A stretch of DNA of 35,705 nucleotides. It comes from a virus. Location: the IMG/VR virus record IMGVR_UViG_3300044639_000205, positions 1 through 35,705 of that record, one strand, 5' to 3'. The position numbers were made by a program, and so were the translations under genes. Shown here piece after piece: positions 29,793-35,705 of this stretch; position 1 is the stretch's first letter; each line of letters starts with the position of its first letter. The notes under the pieces are model-generated. The model had not been told where the DNA came from. It saw only the letters and a program-made list of their open reading frames with translations, and searched no databases.

Positions 29793-31004
29793 TTAGCCCC
29801 AGATGCGGCAAGCCATTTGTGGACGGATGGCGCTGTAGCCATACAGAACGTCAATACGGCAAGGCATACGGTCGTTGTTGATGTCGTACTGACGAACAAC
29901 ACGCAGGCTGATACCGTTGTGAACGGCACGAGCAGCCATGTCAACGCCTTGTGGCAGCAACAGGTCAGCAGTGGCGAACGTGATGGCATCCTTGTGGTAA
30001 ACCAAGTTCTGAGCGAACTGGCTGGAAGCAGCGCCAACGAAGGTCACAGTTGCGCCAGTTGCAGGCAGCACATCCATAGTAGCCAAGGCGTGGTTAGCCG
30101 AGTACATAGGATACACAGTCACAGTCCAAGTGCCAGACGATGCGGTGGCATCAGCCAAAGCAACGAACTGATACAGCGAACCAGTGGACTCACGGGTCTG
30201 TGGGTTGACTGCGTTGCAAGCACTGACAGTAAACACATCACCAGCTTTAATGGTCGTAGACACAGAGCCTTGTTCCAGCAGGATGGTCGAAGCGCCTTCA
30301 GCGGTAACGCCTGGGGTCTTAACCAAAGTGGAAGCAGAAGCGCTGCGCGAGCCAGTGGTGTGCTGCTTGATTGACTGAGACATATTGACTTCATCAAAGC
30401 CCAACACGCCGGTGCCCATCATGCCGTTGCGGAACTGCTTGGAGATAGTGTCGGTCGGATTGAACAGACCTTTCATACCTTCGACCAGACCGGCGTTGGC
30501 CGCTGGGTTAACAGTAGCGTAACGTGGCGACATCACAGCAGCGTTTTCGTTCAGCTTCTGTTGGGCTTGGAGCAGCACCAAAGAAGTTGAAGGAACGGTA
30601 CCAGGGGTGCCAACGGTGTTGCCGATGTATTTGTATGCATTGGCAACGTCAGCATCAATGCTGGAGGCCAATTGCGAAATACGCGGCTTAAGCACACGTT
30701 CTGCGAAGTCATCCAATTGCATGGTCAGTTCAGCAGATGTGAAGTTGACGCCGATATGCTTTTGGTTGGCGACCGACAGGGTGGTGAACTGCTCGTTGTC
30801 GTCCTGAACTTGCAGGGCGGCACCGTCAGTGACCAGAGCGCGGTCAGGCAGGCGGATACGCAGGGTGGAACCGATCTTGGCACCTTCAACAGCGAAGCTG
30901 TCGTCGTACTGACGGTTGACGTTGCGGGTAAGGACCAAGTTGTTTTCGAGAATCTCAAGCGCTTTGCGCGTGATCATGTCGATTGTAAGGATCGAGTTAG
31001 ACAT
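29793..31004 (-). CDS. Major coat protein, P22 gp5-like
   Basis: 403 residues (P22 gp5 is 430). Start MSNSILTIDMITRKALEILE and NNLVLTRNVNRQYDDSFAVE are the typical N-arm of P22-type coat proteins of the HK97 fold. Further markers are IGSTLRIRLPDRALVTDGAA, HIGVNFTSAELTMQLDDFAE and the end VRQYDINNDRMPCRIDVLYG. It builds the icosahedral head around the scaffold encoded just upstream. AGGAAATTTAA precedes the ATG, and a strong terminator-like hairpin follows, matching the need for high expression. Confidence 0.95.
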   Translation of the reverse strand: MSNSILTIDMITRKALEILENNLVLTRNVNRQYDDSFAVEGAKIGSTLRIRLPDRALVTDGAALQVQDDNEQFTTLSVANQKHIGVNFTSAELTMQLDDFAERVLKPRISQLASSIDADVANAYKYIGNTVGTPGTVPSTSLVLLQAQQKLNENAAVMSPRYATVNPAANAGLVEGMKGLFNPTDTISKQFRNGMMGTGVLGFDEVNMSQSIKQHTTGSRSASASTLVKTPGVTAEGASTILLEQGSVSTTIKAGDVFTVSACNAVNPQTRESTGSLYQFVALADATASSGTWTVTVYPMYSANHALATMDVLPATGATVTFVGAASSQFAQNLVYHKDAITFATADLLLPQGVDMAARAVHNGISLRVVRQYDINNDRMPCRIDVLYGYSAIRPQMACRIWG

Positions 31005-31023
31005 TTAAATTTCCTAAAAAAAG

Positions 31024-31797
31024 TTAGCGGATACGTTGCGATTCGAGCTTTTTCATCTGGCGTGCCCTATCAGCTTCAATCCACTGCGAAGCCGTCATGG
31101 TCTTGATAGACCGTGGGTCCGTAGTGTCATGTGCTGGCGAACCGGAAGTTCGGGCAGTAACAGGTGAAATCGGCGCTGGCGCTGACGTTGTTCGTTTGAC
31201 CGGAGGTTCTGCGGCCAATTTGGCCTCAATCTTTCCAATCTCTTTTGCCTGACCGAGTGGCGTCATGCGTGAGATGCGTTCCGCGTCTTTAGGGTTGGAA
31301 CCGAGATAGTAAGCTAGCTCAGGGCCAATGTCCGAAGACTGGATCGTTTCGGCCATCACATTTGTAATCGGCAGCTTGGGATTGTATGCAACTTGTTCAA
31401 AGTCATCATACTTAGCCCGCGCTTCTTCTTCCAAATCTTGATAGCTTTCGAGAATTTGCGATTGCTGCTTGGCTGCTTCACGCTTGGCGATTAGTTCTTC
31501 TGCCTTCTGGTAGGCCAATGCGTCTGCATAGGCTTCAGTAGACTCAAACTGATCAGCGGTGGCAGTTGGTGCGGCTCTCAGCGTCTGCTGTTCAGACTGG
31601 CGCTGCGCTTGCTCTCGTTCCCACTTACGTTGCTCTCTTGCGAGGCGTTTGCCGATTGCAGCATCAAGTTCCTCTTGCGAGAATGTCTTGGTTGGCTGTT
31701 CTTCGACGGTTTCCGGCGTTTGAACTTCAGTTTCAGGTGCAGCCGTTGCAACCTGTTCTGGCACGGGTAGTGACTCCGCTGGTACTTCTTCTAGCAT
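31024..31797 (-). CDS. Scaffold protein
   Basis: 257 residues, highly charged and helical. Acidic N-terminus MLEEVPAESLPVPEQVATAA, then FSQEELDAAIGKRLAREQRK and REQAQRQSEQQTLRAA, and a coiled-coil ELIAKREAAKQQSQILESYQ. The C-terminus is basic (RARQMKKLESQRIR), as needed to bind coat protein in P22 gp8. Its position just before the coat gene supports the call. Sequence identity to gp8 is not evident; the assignment is from composition and gene order. A 6-bp inverted repeat overlaps its AAGGA ribosome site. Confidence 0.85.
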   Translation of the reverse strand: MLEEVPAESLPVPEQVATAAPETEVQTPETVEEQPTKTFSQEELDAAIGKRLAREQRKWEREQAQRQSEQQTLRAAPTATADQFESTEAYADALAYQKAEELIAKREAAKQQSQILESYQDLEEEARAKYDDFEQVAYNPKLPITNVMAETIQSSDIGPELAYYLGSNPKDAERISRMTPLGQAKEIGKIEAKLAAEPPVKRTTSAPAPISPVTARTSGSPAHDTTDPRSIKTMTASQWIEADRARQMKKLESQRIR

Positions 31798-31801
31798 TTA
31801 T

Positions 31802-31815
31802 GAATCCTTGGATTC
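31802..31815. repeat. Short palindrome at the scaffold ribosome site
   Basis: GAATCC (31802-31807) and GGATTC (31810-31815) are inverted repeats separated by two bases. On the message the AAGGA ribosome site of the scaffold gene lies inside it. Pairing with so small a loop would be poor, so a protein site or chance is as likely. Confidence 0.35.
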
Positions 31816-31847
31816 CTCGGTCAACCTGGCCGATACGGTTTTGTGAA

Positions 31848-32087
31848 TTATGCCTTATTTAAATCTTGTGCAATGTAAGTTTTTGCCCATTTTAAATCAT
31901 TGTCGTACGCGCTTTTGCAGTGGTCAACTTGCCAAAAAAGAATGGCGTTAATTAACTTTTTAAGCCGCCAGTTTTCGCGGTGGCTGCGGCCACTGACCGA
32001 CTCATTAGGATGCCCGAGCAACAAAACAACATTAAACCATTGGCTTGTTGCAGACCAAATGCCCATAAGGTACTTACGCAATGTCAT
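31848..32087 (-). CDS. 79-aa conserved phage protein, unknown
   Basis: Starts MTLRKYLMGIWSATSQWFNV and has LLLGHPNESVSGRSHRENW, then LINAILFWQVDHCKSAYDND. The pattern G.P(N/D)E(S/T).S(G/S)R..R, later FW..(D/N)HC..SY, recurs in small proteins of many unrelated phages, for which I know no function. The N-terminal half is moderately hydrophobic but not a clear membrane helix. The conserved His-Cys and Arg residues hint at metal or nucleic-acid binding. 50 bp separate it from the scaffold gene. Confidence 0.85.
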   Translation of the reverse strand: MTLRKYLMGIWSATSQWFNVVLLLGHPNESVSGRSHRENWRLKKLINAILFWQVDHCKSAYDNDLKWAKTYIAQDLNKA

Positions 32088-32088
32088 G

Positions 32089-32394
32089 TTAGCTGTAATA
32101 CGAGATGTTCAAAATACCGCTTGCGGATTGTTGAATAAAGCGAATTTTTGTCAGGTCGCCATCGTATTGAAACGGGACACCGACCGCAATAGGCATTCCA
32201 ACGGTAGAACTTGGGGCTGTTCCGTCATCGCGCCAGCGCACGGGAGCGCCTTCGGCCACGATCAAAGCCAACACGGGCCTTGCGTTTAAACCTTCCGGCG
32301 ACTTGATCGGCACTGTCAGAGCAGTGGATGCGGTCAAGTCTGTGATCTGCTGGTAGCCAAAACAAGTCGTTACGGCTTTAAGGTTCATGGTCAT
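32089..32394 (-). CDS. 101-aa virion surface protein
   Basis: Starts MTMNLKAVTTCFGYQQITDL; the core RPVLALIVAEGAPVRWRDDG, then GMPIAVGVPFQYDGDLTKIR and FIQQSASGILNISYY. The AVRWRDDGT.P...GMP(I/L)..G..F.Y.GDL..IRFI pattern is one I know from small beta-sandwich proteins next to tail and capsid genes. They look like decoration or baseplate-attached proteins. No signal peptide. One base separates it from genes on both sides. Confidence 0.8.
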   Translation of the reverse strand: MTMNLKAVTTCFGYQQITDLTASTALTVPIKSPEGLNARPVLALIVAEGAPVRWRDDGTAPSSTVGMPIAVGVPFQYDGDLTKIRFIQQSASGILNISYYS

Positions 32395-32395
32395 G

Positions 32396-33544
32396 TCAAA
32401 ATCTCCGTGGTTGTGTAAACGATCTTATGATAATCGGTGGCTCATAAGACTCATAGGGTGGCGATAGGCCAAAGTTCCAGCCGTCATTATTACCCGCATC
32501 GGTATTTTCATAGTCGGCGTAAGCAGTCCAAGACGCGCCACCTATAGCATTTGAGTCTCGGATGGTCAGATCGGCTACGGTCACTGTGCCGCTGGCCTGC
32601 GATATTGTCGCTTGGCTGCCTGGCGTTGTTGACTCAAGGGACTTAGTGTTTGCGTTGTTTGCAACAAAAGACCCGACTGTGCTGGTCACGCCAGATTTAA
32701 GTTTTACTGTGCCGTTAACAATCGTAAACGTCCGCGTAGAACCTTGTGTAAGTGCGTCTTGGAAAGCAAACGTGCCGCCGATACCATTAAAACTAAGCCG
32801 AAAATCTAAAGTTACGCCGTTTAACGTAATGTTTTGATTTGTTGTTGATAAAAATTGAGTTAAGGCGGTTCCAGACGCAAAAGTCATATTAGGCGCTAAA
32901 GTTAAACTGCCATAAAATGATCTTGTTGCATTATTAACGGCTGATATTCCAGTGTAGCCTGTAAAATTTACCGAACCTAACGCGCTCATGTTGGCGATAT
33001 TAATAGTATCTGACCCAGCAGAAATGTTAAAATTAATTGCATGGGCTTCACCAGAACTAGCTGTAGAATTAATGGTTCTAGTTCCAGTTGAACCAGCGTA
33101 AACGCAATTTACTTTTGATGTTCCTGAAATAGTAAAGTTGGTTGATGTGGCGTTAGTCCAAACTGTAGCGTTATTTCCAGTAAGATTTATTGAGCCAGAG
33201 CCAAAAGTAATATTTCTAACATTAGCGTTTGAAGTACTAAAAATATTACAGGTTAAAACAAAATTACCTATTGTTAACGTGCCTGATGTCAAGGTAAATG
33301 TACCAGACATAGTGTGATTAGCACCTAAAGTTAATCCAAGCGTTGCGCTGTTTAACGATGCGGTAGCGCAAACCGAACCAGCCGCAGTTGTACAAGTTCC
33401 AGTTCCAGATGCAGAGTCAAATGTTACTGTGTCTGCGTTGGTGGGCGCAGCTATACCAGGCAAGCCGCCAGAAGTTAAAGCCCAGTTAGCAGTAGAGCTT
33501 GCATCCCAAGTTCCACTGCCGCCCACCCAGAAATATGTTGCCAT
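32396..33544 (-). CDS. Beta-solenoid surface protein, possible second adhesin
   Basis: 382 residues. MATYFWVGGSGTWDASSTAN then NADTVTFDSASGTGTCTT is the opening of a family of repeat proteins seen in phages. Rungs of Thr, Asn, Ser and Gly follow (FTLTSGTLTIGNFVLTCNIF, SINLTGNNATVWTNATSTN), predicting a right-handed beta-helix. The DNA of 32.8-33.5 kb is more A/T-rich than the coat and tail genes. It lies directly behind the tailspike, so it is likely exposed on the particle and may bind host polysaccharide or protect the head. Function unproven. Confidence 0.72.
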   Translation of the reverse strand: MATYFWVGGSGTWDASSTANWALTSGGLPGIAAPTNADTVTFDSASGTGTCTTAAGSVCATASLNSATLGLTLGANHTMSGTFTLTSGTLTIGNFVLTCNIFSTSNANVRNITFGSGSINLTGNNATVWTNATSTNFTISGTSKVNCVYAGSTGTRTINSTASSGEAHAINFNISAGSDTINIANMSALGSVNFTGYTGISAVNNATRSFYGSLTLAPNMTFASGTALTQFLSTTNQNITLNGVTLDFRLSFNGIGGTFAFQDALTQGSTRTFTIVNGTVKLKSGVTSTVGSFVANNANTKSLESTTPGSQATISQASGTVTVADLTIRDSNAIGGASWTAYADYENTDAGNNDGWNFGLSPPYESYEPPIIIRSFTQPRRF

Positions 33545-33568
33545 TTGTAGTTTTCCTTTTTACAAACG

Positions 33569-35449
33569 TCAGTCTGCCTGATACACACCAGAAATGTACA
33601 GCGTTGCAGCCGTATCAATTGGTACGCCTGAAAGTGCAGCTGCTGCCGATACTTGATAAAGCAACATACTTTTAGTACCAGACTCTGGAGCTGCCGCAAG
33701 ATAATTGCCTGCTGTATACGCCAAATTACTTGCTATGACGTTTAGCGTGGTAAGCCTATTAGCTGCGGTCAGAGCAGTAAATGGTAAACCCGTAATACGA
33801 ATATCCCCTGTTCCAGTATGCGCCGTCCAAATAATTGTTATTTGCACAAATACCATACGCCCAACTATGGTGTAGCTTCCAGTAGCCACGCTGTAAGTTC
33901 CAGTGCCCGCAGAAGTTGTACCTTCAATCTTTACAGTAAGATCGGCTAAGACACCCTGCTCATAAATCGCAAGTCTGCTGTATGCGACTGTTCTTGCGTC
34001 AGGAATGCTATCGCTAGTGTTATCAAAATTAAGCACGCCATTTGTAGGCATCACCAAATCCAAAGGCATATACGCTCTGGCGGTGTAGAAACAAGTCAGA
34101 GTCGCATCTTCTGAGCCGCCAGAACCAGATTGAATAGTAGGCGGTTCTCCTCCATTTGAAGTGTTATATCCGTAAATGTTGTTGCTGCGCGATGAGGCTG
34201 TACCATTAGTTGCGGCACGAGCAATAACGCCACCAGCAGGCTCACAACCAAATATATTGTTAAAACGAGCAGCTAAACTACCAGTTTGTTCTGAGCTTAA
34301 AAATTCTATCGCCCCAGTAGTTGTAGGTGATTCTCCACCGCCGCCATTTGCACGAAGTCCTACGAATGTATTGTTATCAGTGTCTCCAAGTTCAACAGCA
34401 GGCAGTGTCTCTATACTTTGCCAACGGGTATTTATAAATGTGTTAAAAGAAGTATTGCCATTATTTTGTATGCCGTTACCAAAGCCGCCCGTAAGCTGCA
34501 ATCCTCTAGCCGTTGTGTTAGCGGGGTCGAGTGTTGAGGTAACATTTTCAAACAAACAACCCTGAACAGCAAAACCAGTAGGAGAGCCCAACGGGCCCGA
34601 AAAACATTCAGTTTTAACCGCCGCCGCAGTTGCGTTAAAAATGGTGACATTACGTACCGTCAGATTGTCGCGTGATGTGACAAGAATGCCGTATGTCGCA
34701 AGACCAGTTCCACTACCACAATCAATTAAAATAGTTTCAACCCCGCCGCCCATTTTTTTGAATTCGTTTGCTGTGCAAGTGAAATGAATAGCGGCAGTAT
34801 TAAAACCCTCGTATTTAATAGTGGTTGCTGGCGTAGATAAAGTAACTGCTGACCGTGTGCCAAGATAAGTACCCTCGCCTTCGCCTTTTAACATTACGCC
34901 GTGGTTGTCGGATGTCAGCGTAGATGTAATGCGATATGTACCCTGCGGAAAATACAAAACCCCGCCGTTAAGACTTTCAAGATAATTAATACCGGCTTGA
35001 ATTGCAGCAGTGTCGTTTGCTACGCCATCACCTACAGCACCAAAATCAGTGACGCTAACAGTTTCACGTAGCTTAGCTTGAACATTGGTCGCAACAGCGC
35101 CCGTGCCTGCGGGGTCATATTCAACACTTGAAGCATTGGTGGTGATACCTGTGCCGTTGATGCCGGTAATATTGTCCCAAGTAGCAATTAAAACATCAGT
35201 GCTGGTGTACAAAACAAATTTATAGTTGCTACCCGCAGTCAACCAAATTTCGCCCGTAGCAATACGGCCCGCAGAATTAAGAATAATTGGGTTGGTGTGC
35301 GGAGTAGACCCCGATGCGCTGGTGTACGTGATTTGCGGTGTTGTAGTGCCTGCTGCGTATGAATACAGCTTACCGCCCGACAGAATATTGCCGCTATTGT
35401 CAAGAAATTGAGCGCCTGCGCCAGCAAGTGCGGAAAGATTTACAGTCAT
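33569..35449 (-). CDS. Tailspike with P22-type head-binding domain and pectate-lyase fold
   Basis: 626 residues. The N-terminal about 105 residues (GGKLYSYAAGTTTPQITYTS, GEIWLTAGSNYKFVLYTSTD) resemble the P22 tailspike head-binding domain. Then VSVTDFGAVGDGVANDTAAI and GGVLYFPQGTYRITSTL start a Pectate_lyase_3 beta-helix reaching about 450. The rest is a beta-rich trimerisation or receptor domain. Such spikes cut host O-antigen or capsule; candidate acidic residues lie in the helix rungs but the active site cannot be named. It sits between portal and scaffold, unlike P22, where gene 9 is distal. ATGA overlap with the upstream gene. Confidence 0.9.
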   Translation of the reverse strand: MTVNLSALAGAGAQFLDNSGNILSGGKLYSYAAGTTTPQITYTSASGSTPHTNPIILNSAGRIATGEIWLTAGSNYKFVLYTSTDVLIATWDNITGINGTGITTNASSVEYDPAGTGAVATNVQAKLRETVSVTDFGAVGDGVANDTAAIQAGINYLESLNGGVLYFPQGTYRITSTLTSDNHGVMLKGEGEGTYLGTRSAVTLSTPATTIKYEGFNTAAIHFTCTANEFKKMGGGVETILIDCGSGTGLATYGILVTSRDNLTVRNVTIFNATAAAVKTECFSGPLGSPTGFAVQGCLFENVTSTLDPANTTARGLQLTGGFGNGIQNNGNTSFNTFINTRWQSIETLPAVELGDTDNNTFVGLRANGGGGESPTTTGAIEFLSSEQTGSLAARFNNIFGCEPAGGVIARAATNGTASSRSNNIYGYNTSNGGEPPTIQSGSGGSEDATLTCFYTARAYMPLDLVMPTNGVLNFDNTSDSIPDARTVAYSRLAIYEQGVLADLTVKIEGTTSAGTGTYSVATGSYTIVGRMVFVQITIIWTAHTGTGDIRITGLPFTALTAANRLTTLNVIASNLAYTAGNYLAAAPESGTKSMLLYQVSAAAALSGVPIDTAATLYISGVYQAD

Positions 35450-35705
35450 GCTAAGAACCTTAGTTTGTACAGAGTGCGTAGATAAATCTCAACAATATTG
35501 TCAATCAACTGCTGTAAAGATGAGTCTGATTTATCGCAGACATTGTACCGAGCGCCTTCAATTTCAGCCAATGAGTCTTCTAAGAACTCAATGACGTTGC
35601 TGGTCTTCTTTGCCGAATGCAAAGTGATCGGGCCGATCAAGCCGTGACGGCCTTGGTAGGCTTCGGCAAAATCATCAGCCGCACCAACGATGCGGTTATA
35701 AAAAA
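35446..35705 (-). CDS. C-terminal part of the junction-spanning protein
   Basis: The right-hand copy of the gene at 1-300. It enters at the window edge, repeats the frame through the duplicated 197 bases, and adds the final 20 codons LIDNIVEIYLRTLYKLRFLA before TGA at 35448-35446, which overlaps the tailspike ATG as ATGA. The join therefore makes a complete 120-codon gene with no frame change, which confirms the circular reading. Confidence 0.85.
   Translation of the reverse strand, partial: FYNRIVGAADDFAEAYQGRHGLIGPITLHSAKKTSNVIEFLEDSLAEIEGARYNVCDKSDSSLQQLIDNIVEIYLRTLYKLRFLA
35509..35705. repeat. Terminal direct repeat, right copy
   Basis: Matches 1-197 except for A at 35583 where the left copy has G. 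Cutting one copy gives a unique genome of about 35,508 bp. Confidence 0.95.

Noticed and set aside
1-35705. tRNA genes, integrase and a large CI-type repressor
   Set aside because: I looked for T-loop signatures, tyrosine or serine recombinase motifs and repressor-protease domains on both strands and saw none, so lysogeny is not supported.

Overview
The window looks like one complete genome of a short-tailed, P22-like podovirus, about 35.5 kb long. Bases 1-197 recur at 35509-35705 with a single difference, so the contig is either a closed circle cut at an arbitrary point or a circularly permuted, terminally redundant genome. One 120-codon gene crosses the join. Nearly every base is coding, genes overlap by ATGA or TAATG, and there is no tRNA, integrase, DNA polymerase, RNA polymerase or CRISPR array. 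The virion genes (portal, coat, tail accessory factor, packaged-DNA stabiliser, three ejection proteins, tailspike) match the P22 plan in kind, in size and mostly in order. The host must be a Gram-negative bacterium. An aquatic betaproteobacterium would fit the style of the small genes, but the sequence does not prove it.

Transcription appears to diverge from one point near 10.57-10.61 kb. A 13-bp perfect inverted repeat there carries two overlapping sigma70-like promoters, one on each strand, arranged symmetrically. Rightward (10.65-17.74 kb) lies the early, DNA-metabolism unit. It encodes a Sak4-like RecA-fold ATPase, three small unknown proteins, a DUF669 single-strand-binding-like protein, a Cas4/RecB-like nuclease with an apparent Fe-S cysteine set, an SF2 helicase, a Cys4 mini-protein, a VRR-NUC nuclease and about eight tiny genes. 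The tiny genes include two membrane proteins and a helix-turn-helix protein.

Leftward from the same point lie a 60-residue helix-turn-helix protein (likely the switch regulator), a Toprim primase-helicase, and a pair of G/C-rich hairpin repeats. Next come the terminase small subunit, a gene-free 350-bp stretch with DnaA-box-like sites (a candidate origin), a 775-residue polyvalent-type protein, the terminase large subunit, four small genes and the portal. Crossing the join, the same strand continues with the tailspike, a second beta-rich surface protein, small virion genes, scaffold, coat protein, decoration-like proteins, a gp4-like tail factor, a gp10-like stabiliser, a needle or fibre with a knob-like end, a cupin, and gp7-, gp20- and gp16-like ejection proteins. 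It ends with a lysis cassette of small membrane proteins, a holin and an M15 peptidase endolysin at 17.70 kb. The two units converge and overlap by 35 bp.

Functionally, the early genes replicate and recombine the DNA with host polymerase. The terminase and portal package it into a scaffold-built P22-type head. The tail complex closes the head and recognises host polysaccharide, the ejection proteins carry DNA through the envelope, and the holin/endolysin group ends the cycle. Function calls rest on recognised motifs and gene order; no database search was possible.
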